The notes under the pieces: model-generated
Told to the model about the DNA's origin: nothing
The model's database searches: none
The model's input: the letters and a program-made list of their open reading frames with translations, nothing else
Shown here: one piece after another, positions 43,328 through 54,429 of the stretch
Layout of the letters: every line of letters begins with the position of its first letter
Numbering within the stretch: position 1 is the first letter of the stretch
Assembly (NCBI GenBank): GCA_021018815.1
Contig: JAITYX010000012.1
Span: 620,001-684,000 of the forward strand
Reading direction: 5' to 3'
Length of the DNA stretch: 64,000 nt
From: Talinum fruticosum
Lineage: Eukaryota > Streptophyta > Magnoliopsida > Caryophyllales > Talinaceae
Translations under genes and position numbers: made by a program

Positions 43328-44742
43328 TTGCAAGTATGCATGAGACCAGATTTGTTCATCTGTGGGAAATGCAATTAAATGATCCTTTAGTTGCGAGAGG
43401 TGTTAAGCCGAGAGCGTAAACAAAGGCGCTGGTTGGGAGGCAACCCAACATTTTTCACGAAAGTTTCTATAATTTTTGCCTTTTTATTTTATTTTCAATA
43501 ATTAGGGACAATGCATGAATTAAGTGTCGGGGAATGCATCCTATATTTTAATTTTATGCATTTAATCTTATTAGAGTATTTATTTTTGAAAAAAAAATTT
43601 AGTGCATGAACATGATTTTATGCTAGGTTAACTTAAATCTTTCTGTTTATAGTTTTTTCCCTTTGTAAGTGAGAAATTTGAGCATGTTAATTTTCATTAA
43701 GAGTTATTTGAGTTGATCCTCATATATTTCTTCAATTACCGACGATCATAATTTTTCACTTTTAATTGATCTTGTTATATCACTGTGATAGAGGAAATAA
43801 TTTGACTTAAATCGTTCACCTAGACTACTGAATTTAGCAGAATAACTCATTGAAAATTTGATTTTTCTTGTCTTGCCTATTAAAGCTTAGAATATGTTGG
43901 CTTACCAACACATGTTGGTTCAGGTGATACGACACTTGTTCCCCTTAAGCGACTTGTGTATGAAAAAAGACCTGTGCTAGAAGAGTTAACCTCATTAAGG
44001 ACCGTTTACAACTCGAAACATGCCTACAATAAAAAAAATTAAAAAAAAGGAAAATGTTAGTTTACCACTATGGGTCGGAGTTGGTGGCTCGGCATCATTT
44101 CCCCTTAAGTTTAGGTCTCAAGTTGAGCCTTTATGATTGGAGTAACATATGTTGGGAGAGTCATGCCCCTTTTGGGCCGATCAATGGGTCAAACCATACT
44201 AACAGGAAAAATAAAGAGAAAAAAAAGAAAGTATTAACTCCAGCACCTCTATTTGGGCGAGTGCGAGACAAGGAGTCTTATATTTTTAAGACTCTATATG
44301 GGTCTCGAATATGTGCTTAAATGGAGTTAGTAAAAAGTATCTATGGAAAAAATAGAAAAAAAAGAAAATAAGTTGGAATAAAGTTTGCAAGACAAGTTTA
44401 TCAATTTTTAGTGAGTTATCTGCTGATTTAGTTTCTCTATAACCATACTGCACCTTAATTTTTCCCATCCTAAAAATTTTTAAACCTCTTGACCGGTACG
44501 TACATGTTTGAATAAGGTGGATAATTTTCTACTGTTGCTCAATTGAAAGAGATATGATGAATAAACTCTTTGATGACAATGCAATGTTTAGTTTTTCACT
44601 TGCTTCGGAAAGACAACTTTTCATCAAACTGTTTTGGAAGTAAGACAAACCTAGTGTATACTTTATTTTTTATTTGTGTCTATGAGAAAACATACTTTTA
44701 GGTCGAGTCTTTGATTTCTTTGCACGAGGACATCCAAAGTCT
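43328..44742 (+). other. Athila-like 3' untranslated region
   Basis: Contains GGCGCTGGTTGGGAGGCAAC (43429-43448), a sequence found downstream of the coding part in many Athila-type elements. After that come AT-rich DNA and short A-runs (43585-43600, 44030-44050). No gene is seen. Confidence 0.55.
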
Positions 44743-44757
44743 AAGTGTGGGGGAATT
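44743..44757 (+). other. Athila-like polypurine tract
   Basis: AAGTGTGGGGGAATT directly before the right LTR start TGTTAAGTCG at 44758, the usual form for this lineage. Confidence 0.75.
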
Positions 44758-45020
44758 TGTTAAGTCGTAAATTATGCATATTTTTAGTTATTATTTAGTT
44801 TATATTATATAGTTTATTTTATCTAAATTATTCTATTTTGTTTATTTTTAGGTAATTATCGAATAAAGTGGGGAAGAGAAGAAAAAATGTTAAAAGTGAA
44901 TTTTTAACTACCGACAAGCGTTCAAGAAAAGATATGAAGTCGGTCCAAAAAAATATATATATGTCATAAAATACTTATTTTATCATACTTTATTTTATGA
45001 AGTCTTATTTTGAAGAGAGT
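44758..45020 (+). repeat. Athila-like right LTR, first 263 bp
   Basis: Matches 39715-39980 closely (TAATTATCGAATAAAGTGGG, GAAGTCGGTC) and then diverges at about 45015. The next 195 bp (45021-45214) matches neither LTR obviously and then Tekay-type LTR sequence begins, so a deletion or rearrangement removed the rest. Confidence 0.75.
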
Positions 45021-45214
45021 GAAGAGAAATAATCATACGCCTAAACCAACTAGGACGACTCCTTAGAGTTGCATGAGAAGAAGGAAGCTTGGAAGAGAAG
45101 AAAGAGGAATCACCCTGCAAGGACTCTCACATCGCATGCCACCTCTCTTACCTCACGGCTTCTTAATCCACTCATCACACATCTCTCTCTGGGAACCCCC
45201 AAGCAGCTCACGGG
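45021..45214. other. 195-bp segment of unknown origin
   Basis: Lies between the truncated Athila-like LTR and the Tekay-type LTR. It is purine-rich at the start (AGAAGGAAGCTTGGAAGAGA) and could be a diverged leader of the Athila-like LTR. The plus-strand frame over it (45069-45257) crosses the boundary and is not a gene. Confidence 0.3.
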
Positions 45215-47645
45215 AGGGAAGAGAAGTGGGGTGAGAAACCACAAGCTCAGTGGGTAATCATTTCCCAAAAGCACAAAATTCATACTTCATTCACATATGA
45301 CAAACCATATTGTAACTTTCATTCCATAATTCTAAACTTCCTTTTTAAACACACCATGTTCTCCATGCATCACTCAAGTAACTACTCTCACATCTCCGAG
45401 CTATATAACTAAAGGAACCAAATCAAATCAACGAGGGTAAAACTTTAGTGATCAAATACGCATATAAGTTCATGCGGTTTAACATCGAAATCATGTTTCC
45501 ACATTTTCTCAAACAAGGTCTTGTACTTATCAACAATCACTGGAAACCTCAAGTCTCTTTTCAAGGAAAGCCCTTGCAACTTCTTATTATAGCATTTCAA
45601 CCCTTTACAATAGAGTTTCGAAATCATTAACTCAATGGATGCTGGATCAACATTCTAGGCAACAAACTCGAACTAGCACCACACATTTTCTTTAGGGTGC
45701 AACCCCTGAATTGGGCTCCTAGGGTCTCTCTCTAGGAAGTTTCCGATTGGGCATCCTGATACACTAGGACCCCTGCTAGAACCCTTCCCTTTTGAAGTTT
45801 ACGGATTGGCATCCTCACCGATGAGGATCCCGGTTAGAACCCTTCCCTCGAAGTTTATATTAAGGAATCCTCACGAGTGAGGAAACCGATTAGAACTCTT
45901 CCACTATGCTAAATGATCTTAGCCCACTTGATTCAAACCAATGTAAACGCATTCATTAAGTCGTTATAGACACCACGTGCCACCCATTCAAATTCAATTT
46001 CTCAAATCAGTTTCACTTCTTAAGAATCCATTTTCTTATTTAAAAAATAAATATCAAGAAATTACACTTGAAGAATCATTTGGCATAACCAAAACTCATT
46101 TCAAAACTAACCACTTGAAAATGAATTGAATATCCAGAGTCACATTCAAGTTTAATCACGCACGCTTAGCACTTTCTTTGCGTATTTCTAGCATGACAAT
46201 TGAATTCACCATAATATCATATGAATGCTTAATATACTCGAATTTGTAGCTTCCTTTTTCCTCTTATCTTGCATTTAAGCTCCTTTAGTAATACGTCTCC
46301 ATTAAATCATGCATTAAACGAAACACGATTACCATTATAATAACTTGGGGTTCCAAACTTAATTTTGAACCTCTATACTCCAAATTCAGGTTCCTTTTCT
46401 ATACTCCACACATCGGTTCTCAATAATCTCGATTCAATACAACTCAGGAAACCACTAAGCCAGAATAACCACAAGTCATTACCATTTTAGTCCAAGGATT
46501 CACAACTCATCACGAGTTTGATGTATTTGCTTCAAGTTCTCATATTATATCTCCCTGACTTGTTAATTTACTAATCTAATTTCCAATGAACCACAATAAC
46601 CACAAACAGACTAATATCCCCTAAATTTGATTCAATTTTGCCATTTTCCTTCATTTAACTAATAAATTCACAATTACGACTTCCCATTTAAAGCTACTCC
46701 AAGGTAAATTTCACATGTTCTATCTACTGATTGTATTCCTCAATTTACTAATATTTCATGGTTAAGCCACTATATCACACAATCGAACTACTCATTATAC
46801 TTCCAAACGGGTATTCAATAACAAACATATTAAATTCAAGAACTATAAACTTCAATCGAATGGGGAATAAATTAATATACTAAGTCAATTTAATAATTCC
46901 ATTAATTCACAAGTTAAATTATCCACCTCAAATTCTAGGGTTCAACATCAATTTAGGTTTCTTGCTTTCCCTCTCCTCTCATTCTATCTCCGTCTGACCC
47001 CGTCCTTTATGTCTCTGCTTCCATCCTCTTCGTGTGTGCTTTGTCATTGGTCACTACTTTTCTATTCGCCGGCCGTTGTTACTTTGCTCATCGGATGCGT
47101 TTCCCTCTCACCGTTCCTACTCGGTTCTCTATTATGGTTAGAGTCTCTCGCCATCTCTTGTTTCTGCTCCCTCTCGGTCGTATTTTATTTCGGTTCTTTC
47201 TCTCTCTCGGTCCCGACAGTTTTCTTCCCCTGTCGCCGTCTCTCTTCCACATTCCTCTTCTCGCGGCCTCTATTGCTTTTAGTTCTTCTCCCGTATGCTT
47301 CTCTCGCTAACCCTTCCTCTCAATCTCTCTGTTCTTCCTCTTCATTTCTGCCCTATCCTTGAGTCTTCTCCCTCTTTGCATTGGTTCTAATCCCCCTCTT
47401 AGCTCTTCTCTCTCTCGGCGAATGATAGGGTTAGTTCCCTTTTCCTATTGGAACCCCAAGTCTCCCTTTCTAATCTTAATAAGATAAGAGTAATCCAATT
47501 TTTGATTTAATAAGTTAAGAGATTGGATTTTAGTTGGAAATTTACCACGCCCATTAATACAAGTCGAACTTCAGTCCAAATTCCTAAATTGTTAATTTTC
47601 TTTATCTATTTTGTTCATCATTAATATACATAGAAAAATATTAAA
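45215..47645 (-). repeat. Tekay-type 5' LTR copy, both ends missing
   Basis: 45215-45637 matches 38234-38655 and 47100-47645 matches 38645-39190. The 1.46 kb between (45638-47099) is absent from the other LTR. It contains three tandem units of about 57 bp (45720-45905, word TAGAACCCTTCC). The minus-strand LTR end (equivalent to 37730-38233) and its start (equivalent to 39191-39307) are missing. CT-rich frames at 47009-47362 are not genes. Confidence 0.7.
45720..45905 (-). repeat. three tandem units of about 57 bp in Tekay-type LTR
   Basis: The word TAGAAC recurs at 45777, 45835 and 45891, each followed by CCTTCC or TCTTCC and preceded by a GGATCC/GGAAACCGAT-like stretch. Confidence 0.75.
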
Positions 47646-48760
47646 GGTCAAGTACTAACCATCAAAGGAGATAACCTCTGTGACTCCATCACCTCTAAGG
47701 AGTTCGTTGTTGAGATTGAGCACGATTCCGATGATGACGAGCTTTATAGATTCAAGACTGTCGCTGATATAGAAAAGGATGAAGCACCTTTTAACTTCAA
47801 TGCTTATGTCAACCCTAATGTCCACTCGATGTTAAGGAAGAAGAGGTATTTTCCTGGCTTAACTCTAGGAAGGAGGGGAAACCACCTAATCTTTCCACCC
47901 CTTGAACCCAACAACAACTAAAAGTTCGGATTAGGCTATCATCCAATCTGCTACGGAAATAGCCAAAGCTAAGTGGGAGATAAACTAGGAGGACTGCACC
48001 ATTCATAGTTTGTTACATTAAACCCTTTCCTTGTACTCTAAATGGACAATTCCCGAAAGAAAGGGATGACTTCCCTTACTATGCTTTTCTTAAGGCCTAT
48101 TACATAAAAGGGAAGGGTATCCTGGTACCTTGATTAGAGGTCTTTAGTGATTTCCATGTGCTAGAAAAGGATGCACCCTATCTCCTCGAGAAGGAACAGT
48201 TCACACCAGATTGGACCAATATGGCTGAGAGCAACATTTTTTATCTGTTGTTTAGATGGGAGAAAAATCTAGAGGAGAATTCAGCTTCGGTATTGTACTA
48301 AGCTATGTTGTACCTGCAGTTTAATCCGTCCGGGTTTGTCACTAACGTCGACACCTAAGGGTCCAAGCATATCACTTGGATTGATTTTGAGGAAGGATAA
48401 GAACTTGCTATCATTCTAGGAGAGTAGTCTATTTTTGAGTCTAGCACTAGGGTTGTTGTTTCTATTTCTAATTTTGTTAGTTCATCCCCTATAATTTCTA
48501 TTTCCGAGTCCGATGTACTCATTTCTTCATTCAATATAATGAATCTTTTCGCTCTCTCTTTGCCTCCTCCTATTCTTAATTGTTTTGCCTTTAATAATGA
48601 ACAAGAAATCCATAAATAATTAATAAAAGCTATGAAAGATCATGAAAATCGCTCACTAATAATAGAGGAAATAATAACAATTTAACTTAGGATCAGCAGA
48701 TCAACCCCGGGAAGTCAAAATTAGGAAAACACTCGAATGTAGGAGAGCGAAGTAATTTGC
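47646..48760 (+). pseudogene. Tat protease-RT linker with G-patch-like motif
   Basis: VLTIKGDN.., EHDSDDDELYRFKTVADIEKDEAPF, then MLRKKRYFPGLTLGRRG and a later KFGLGYHP. In Tat/Ogre/Athila polyproteins this region carries a G-patch (..M..GY.PGKGLGK..G) that binds RNA helicases or nucleic acid; here the glycines are partly replaced. The following 48010-48760 has only scattered words and many stops. The protease itself, which should lie between 37729 and 47646, is deleted. Confidence 0.6.
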
Positions 48761-49450
48761 TTCACGCCTTATTTAATTCATAGATGTCTTTGCATGGTCC
48801 TACAAAGACATGAGGGGGATAGATTTAAGCATAGCAGAACATAGAATTCCACTTTATGAAGATGCTAAGCCGGATAAGCGAAACTTTGGAGAATGAAGCT
48901 TGAGTGGCCATTAAAGAATAAAGAAGAAGTTTAGAAGAAACTAGAAGTCGGGATCCTCAAAGTGGTCCACTACCCTCAATGGGTAGAAAATATAGTGCCG
49001 GTTACGAAGAAAGACGACAAGGTACCGATGTGTGTTGATTTTGGGGATATAAATAAGACCAGCCCTAAATGTGACATCCCGTTGACTCACATTGACATTC
49101 TAGGCTGATAAGACAGCAGGTCATGCCTTAACTATCACTTACGGAAGGTTATGCTAGCTAGAATCAAGTGAAGATTTTTGAATAAGACATGAAAAAAACA
49201 ACCTTCATCACTCAATGAGGGACATACTATTATGTAGTAATGCCTTTTGGGTCAAGAATGTCGGAGCCATATATCAAAGGACGGCCATGACATTATTACA
49301 TGACATGTTACATAAGGAAGCTAATGTTTATGTGGATGACATAATCATCAAGTCCAATGGTCGCGAAGGGCACTTACCTAGCATTAGAAATTCTTCGAAA
49401 GACTAAGAAATGTAACATAAGTATGCCTTTGGGGTAACCTCGGGCAAACA
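48760..49450 (+). pseudogene. rt: Tat reverse transcriptase, broken
   Basis: Entry words FADVFAWSYKDMRGIDLSIAEHR in shifted frames, then RKLWRMKLEWPLKNKEEV-like words, KLEVGILKVVHYPQWVENIVPVTKKDDKVPMCVDF (split by frame), MPFGSRMS/GAIYQRTAMTLLHDMLH, and the catalytic box VYVDDIIIKSNG intact at about 49330. Stops occur at 49108, 49170 and 49200. An intact YVDD inside a broken frame indicates an old copy under no selection. Confidence 0.82.
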
Positions 49451-50030
49451 TCTAGGCTATGTGGTTGGTCTTAGAGGAATTGAAGTCGATCCATCCAAGA
49501 TCAAAGCCATCCGAGAAGATTCAGTCGCCGAAGACGAGAGAAGGAGATATGGGGTTTTTGGGACGTTTACGAGTCCATTAGTCATTTCATATCAAAGCTG
49601 ACTATGGTTTGTGAACCCATATTCAAGAAGCTTAAAAAAAGGGATGAGCCTATTTGGGATGAAGACAGCAAAAAGAATTCGAGAAGGTTAAGAAGTATTT
49701 GGCCAATCCACCGGTGCTAATTACGCCTCCAACTAGGGAAGGCTTTGCTCTCATACCTCACTATAATAGAAACTACAATGGGAGCCAGGTTAGCTCAGCG
49801 GGATGGAAAGGAGGAACATGTAGTGTATTATCTAAGCAAGAAATTCTTAGATTATGAGACTTGGTATACGCCTTTAGAGAAAACATTGTTGGGTTTAGTC
49901 TAGGCTACCAAGAAGCTTAGACACTACATGTTGGCCCACACGAGTGCATGTAGTAGCCCCAATGGATCCCATCAAATACATTCTTAAGCAACTAACTATC
50001 ACTAGCAAAATAGCTAGATGGACGAGTCAT
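49450..50030 (+). pseudogene. rnh: Tat RNase H (first), broken
   Basis: Connection words IEVDPSKIKAIRE, then LGRLRVH-like, FEKVKKYLANPPVLI.PTR, LAQRDGKEEHVVYYLSKKFLDYETWYTPLEKTLLGLV (in pieces across frames) and KKLRHYML. These are the standard tether/RNase H words of gypsy pol. The Asp residues of the active site fall in a frame with stops. Confidence 0.75.
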
Positions 50031-50590
50031 GCTAACAAAATTTGAACTCAAGTATGTCGCTCAAAAGGCAATCAAAGGAAGGGTAGTATCGGAATTCCTA
50101 GCTGATCTACCCGTTACCAAATCACAACTCGATCATCTTAACTTTCTAGATAAAAACATTCTACAAGTAGAAGTTAACATGTGGACCATGTACTTTGATG
50201 GTGCTTCCAATCAAAAGGGCTTTGGAGTAGAGAGCGCGTACTCCGTTTTAGTCAAAATCGATTTTGAGGTCACCAACAACACTACGAGAATATGAGGTGT
50301 GTATCATGAGACTTCAAGCTGCCATAGAAATAGGATCCAAGAATGGCAAGGTTTTCGATGACTCCGGTCCGATCATTAATCGGATTTCACGAAGTGGAAG
50401 GTACGTTGTGAAACCTTGGCATCCTAACAAGCACATCCGATGGAATTAGCAAAATACTTTGATAGTATATCATACACGTACCTTCCTAGGGATGACAACC
50501 GGTTTGGGGATGCCCTAGCCAAATTAGCATCCATGATTAAAATCCCTAGTACCGTTCATTCATTACCCATTCATATAGAATGATGGAGTT
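50029..50590 (+). pseudogene. Tat second (archaeal-like) RNase H
   Basis: Follows ELKYVAQKAIKGRVVSEFLADLPV. The start is WTMYFDGASNQKGFGVES with the first catalytic Asp (YFDGA). Later words in other frames are NNTTRIYEVCIMRLQAAIEIG, given here as ARYEVCI/LQAAIEIG, and DNRFGDALAKLASM near 50505. A second RNase H between the first and integrase marks the Tat branch. Broken by frameshifts at 50296 and 50449. Confidence 0.72.
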
Positions 50591-50639
50591 AACCTACGAT
50601 TGTATATACACCGAAGTGTCTAGTCTTGACCAAACCAGT

Positions 50640-51840
50640 TGGTACCATGACATCTATCGAGTACTTACAAAATTAAAAATATATGTTGGACTTCACACCT
50701 AGAGCCCAATGAGCAATCTGAATGTTAGTAGCATAATTCTTCATAAACTAAGGGCAGGTGTAGAAGAAAACCAACATCGGAATTAACTTACTTTGTGTCA
50801 ACCAACATGGAGCAAAGTGCATAATGACTGTTATTCGTGGTGGGGAATACGAAACCCATATGAGTGGAAGAATGTTGGTTTAAAAAATCTTGAGGTTAGG
50901 ATATTATTGGTAAACTATGGCATCATACATTCATGAGTTTGTTAAAACATGTCACAGTGTCAAGTGTATGCGAACTTGTAACACAAACCACCTTCTTGTC
51001 TAATGACACTTGCATCGCCTTGCTATTTTCGGTTTAGGGCATTGACGTCATCGATAAAGTGACTCCTAAAGGAATGGGAGGTCACGAGTTCGTGTTAGTA
51101 GCAATCGACTACTTTACCATGTGGGTAGAAGCGACCTTCGATGCAACCCTTACATCAAAGCATGTGGCGAAGTTCATAACTCTCAACATTATCCGTCGGT
51201 ATGGGGTACCACATGAGCCGATTAGTGACCATGGTAGATCACTTCAAGAAGGAAGTAGCAAATCTCTTGGACAATTATAAAATTAAACATCATAATTCTT
51301 CTCCCTATCGCCCTCGGACCAATGGAGCGAGTAGAGTCCGCCAACAAGAATATTCGCAAGATAGTGGAGAAAATGGCTATTAGTTACAAGGACTGGCTCG
51401 ACAAATTGCGCTTCGCATTATGGGGCTATCGAACCTCCATTAGAACCTCAATGGGAGCAACACCATTACTCCATAGTGTATGGTATGGAAGCGAGTCATG
51501 CTAATAGAATTCGCCATTCGTTCATTGCAAATCATTGCGAAAGCCAAATTCCTAAAGTAGAATGGGCTAAGGCGCATTACCGGGAGTTAGTATTGCTAGA
51601 TGAAAAGCACTTAAATGCTTTACATAATGTCCAAATACACCAAGTACATATATCAAGGGCATTTAAAAAGAAGGTCAAGCCTCGTAATTTACAGATTGGA
51701 GATTTGTTCCTAAAGGAGAATACAACACCAATTCAAGATCCTAGTGGAAAATTTAGGCCCAACTGGCAAGGCCCATTCATACTTAGTCAAATTTTATCGG
51801 GAGGAGTAGTTAAGTCGATCGATTTTGTAGTATACTAACT
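50640..51840 (+). pseudogene. int: Tat integrase, frameshift at the catalytic Glu
   Basis: Zinc-domain words are scattered at 50850-51010 (VKTCHSVKC..). The core reads GIDVIDKVTPKGMGGHEFVLVAIDYFTMWVEATFDA (first Asp), given in pieces, RRYGVPHEPISDHG (second Asp), KIKHHNSSPYRPRTNGA. Then a single extra base at about 51330 shifts the frame just before VESANKNIRKIVEKM, which carries the catalytic Glu. A further shift near 51400 leads to RFALWGYRTSIRTSMGATP, KVEWAKAHYRELVLLDEKH, and a C-terminal barrel (KVKPRNLQIGDLFLKE, GKFRPNWQGPFIL). All key residues survive; only the frame is broken. Confidence 0.85.
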
Positions 51841-52339
51841 TAAATCAGTTTAAGAAATACTATGTTTAGCATGTCACTAAACAATTTTTGTCCTTTGCTA
51901 AGCCCTAACCCAACTAGGCCGCGACATAGCCAGCGGCGGTCACTATCGGACAACGAGCGTGATGGCGGGGTTGAGAAATCCCTCCGGGCTGATGTTTTAT
52001 CTTTTTACGATTAATTGTTATTTTTAGGTCTGGTTAATCCAATTAATTAATTAATTCCTTTACATGGGATATTTTGCATTTAATTGTTATAAGCACGGTC
52101 CAATTAGGCGGTCAAATATTTTTTACGGTAAGTGAGCAATAAAACAAATGAAGCATAAAAGTGAGCATGAAACTTACTTTTTACTTTATTATTGATAGAA
52201 GGTAAGCCTAGCACTTACCTGAATACATAGCTAAATAAAAAAGGGAAATAAAGCAAGGATACTAGTCGAAAAATAAATTGTTCTAAAGAGGCAAAACCAA
52301 ATTATTTTCCTAAATCATTATTTTATAATCTAAACCCTA
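51841..52339 (+). other. spacer between Tat integrase and antisense gene
   Basis: Non-coding apart from the last integrase-linked words at the left edge. AT-rich after 52010. It probably holds the 3' ends of both convergent transcription units. Confidence 0.5.
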
Positions 52340-53770
52340 GTTAATTTTCACTTTCTTCCCTTTCGCATCACTAGACTCGGTTGCATCCTCCTTGATTCAT
52401 TTTTTCATTTCCTTGATCCTACGAGCCCTCTTTTCCTCGGCTTCCTTAGCTTCTCTTTCCTTCCTGCGAACTTGTCTGTCCACTGAGTGACCACTGCATG
52501 AATTTGAAGAGGTGTTGCAGTAGGGATAGCTCTTCTAGGGTCACGTTCTTGAATACTCAACGCCTTGCGTCATTTGGGCTCGACCTCTTTTCTCCACTTG
52601 TAGATAAAATGGAAAAACTACGGTAGATCGTCTATCTGCGAGGTTTCAATAACCTCGGTAGGTTCGTCCGAGTAATTAACCTATATCGGTATCCGCCATG
52701 AAGCTGCTAAAGCCTCTAAATATCTCAAAAGAGGTAGCCAAGATGAAGTCAAAGTAAGGGATCTCTTGGACTCGCCCCATTTGCTGCGTTACACGGTTAG
52801 GGAAGTAGTACGTATTGGTTTCCAAACCTAGCAAACGTACAAATGGATGCTTTGTTCAATTTGTATCCTGAATTGAGACACCCTCCAATGTTCGATGGAC
52901 CACTCGGTGGGATGCCCAGCTCTAAACCAAGCCTCCCATCAAGAAGTTGCACGGTGAGTCAATGCACCAAGGCGTTGTCGTTGACAAAATTTTGTAGCTA
53001 GGTACTTGGTCCGCTTTTTCATTGCCAGGCGCCAATTTACTGATGCTCCACCAACCGGATCCGCACACAATAGATATTAAAAGTATTAGGGTCCTGCACG
53101 GTCAGATTCATCACAACTTACGGTTTAATAGAAGCAAAATCACAATTAAAAAAATGCCAAAGCGAGATTAGGGAAAAGTCGAGGACTTTTAGCCTCGCTG
53201 GTGTCGCACTAACCAACTTTTGGCCGGCACCGGCCACCTAGACTCACCTGGTTGGTTCTCAAATATTCTTTCAGCTGCCTACTGATAACAGGGGGCTACC
53301 GTGAAGTTCTCGTTTGGATTTGCTTCAACTTGGTCCAGCGAGTATGATGGTCTCGCAACGATCAAGGGAGTAAGGGAACGATAGTCCTCTAATTGTTCGG
53401 TAAAGTCCAAAAGCATAGCAAGCGCCATATCCCTGTGGTGTCCCACTAATAGAAAACCACCTATCGGGCACATAATTATAGCTTGATGCCTTTGAATATG
53501 TGCATGCCTTGAAGAATGCATCGGGCGGATGTGCAACATCGGGTTCATTAGATGCACTTCGTCCACGATTAGAATTCGACTCAAATTCTTGGTATTCGGC
53601 CTTAAAAGATGATTATATGTCCGATACATGTTGGTAGAAAGAGTTGGAACCACGGGTTTGGTCCGATGATCTATGCCTAGGATGACATCGAATTCTTTCG
53701 GGGAGGGACATAATTCTTTATCCCTAAACCTCAAGACATGGTATTCTAGATCCAGAAAGGCCACTTGCAC
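52340..53770 (-). pseudogene. DUF7745-like antisense gene, copy 3
   Basis: Best-preserved N-terminal part, a 163-codon frame (53770-53279): EYHVLRFRDKELCPSPKEFDVILGI, in pieces YHVLRFRDKELCPS and EFDVILGI, then VVPTLSTNMYRTYNHLL, QAIIMCPIGGFLLVGHHRDMA (20-residue limit observed), LEDYRSLTPLIVARP.YSLDQVEANP. The pattern FRFG..ELCP..EEF..ILG and the PLI.A....LD segment match DUF7745. Further minus-strand words at 53010-52340, NQYVLLPNRVTQQMGRVQEI and a Lys/Arg/Glu-rich coiled-coil tail RRKEREAKEAEEKRARR ending KGKKVKIN, are probably its C-terminal part, with stops and perhaps an intron (53030-53270). Function unknown. Confidence 0.58.
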
Positions 53771-54429
53771 CCCTTAATAGAGTCTATTAGATTTTTACCT
53801 ACTGTACACTCTGAATAGGGTATTACACCATCGGGGACAAGCCTACTTTATCAACCTCACTTCTCTCATGCATCCGAGTGGTACAATTTAGTCGTATAGT
53901 TCATCTTTCGGAATTAAAAGGGATGAAAAGGCACCGAGGATTTTTCTTTGGAACTATTTTTTGAAAGAGTTGCAAAAGGAAAATGAAGGTGTAATTTTTA
54001 GTGACCGGCCATGGGGTGCATTTTATAACGGATCCGAGGACCGGAGTCATCCTCGGTCACATCACTACCAGCAGCCAAAGCCCCGGGTCGCGAGTTAGCC
54101 AACATCCGCAAGACCGTCCGTTCCCTTTTTCTGGTCTCGAGCGTTCATTGTACATTGAGCCAATTATGGTTCTTGTTACGGCCCATTTCGGTCAACCTTT
54201 GTTATTTTTGGACCATGTACTTAACATTCCCAATTTTTTATTTTAATATATTCTTTTGGGGGATGGGGACTAATGTAATTTTTTTCTATTTGTCTTGGAA
54301 TTTTTCCTTGGATTGTTTCACATCATATAAATAAAGAAAGCATTTTAGAATCGAGTCTTTACATTCATCCGATTGCATAGAGTCAAATGACACAAAATAT
54401 TATTAACTAAGCACTCTACAATGAGTTGT
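53771..54429. other. spacer between antisense genes, Tat copy 3
   Basis: Parallels 27321-28007: same GGCCCATTTCGG block (54180), the TTCTTTTGGGGGATGGGGACTA stretch (54251-54272, shorter form TTTTGGGGGATGGGG) and ATAAATAAAGAAAGCATTTTAGA. A plus-strand frame at 54001-54246 has no support. Confidence 0.5.

Larger units (their letters stand above)
39715..45020 (+). mobile_element. Athila-like gag-only LTR retrotransposon, right LTR truncated
   Basis: Left LTR 39715-41570, primer site 41576-41593, decayed gag 41786-43327, a 3' untranslated region with the TTGGGAGGCAACCCAA motif at 43435-43450, polypurine tract 44743-44757, and right LTR from 44758. The internal region is only 3.2 kb and has no protease, RT, RNase H or integrase. 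This looks like a non-autonomous derivative rather than a random deletion, because gag and the 3' region keep the normal order. The right LTR matches the left for about 260 bp. Confidence 0.75.
37730..47645 (-). mobile_element. Tekay/Del-type gypsy element on minus strand, mostly deleted, carrying an Athila-like insertion
   Basis: 3' LTR (minus) at 37730-39307, its preceding internal tail at 39308-39714, and a second LTR copy at 45215-47645. Just before the LTR the minus strand reads CGAATTTCGTGGACAAAATT followed by a purine-rich CCTTTAAGGAGGAAAGAAA and TGTAATGCCCG. This is the standard pol-end/polypurine/LTR junction of Del/Tekay elements. Pol is gone. It sits in a Tat protease region; the candidate target duplicate is ATTTG at 37725-37729. 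Confidence 0.7.
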
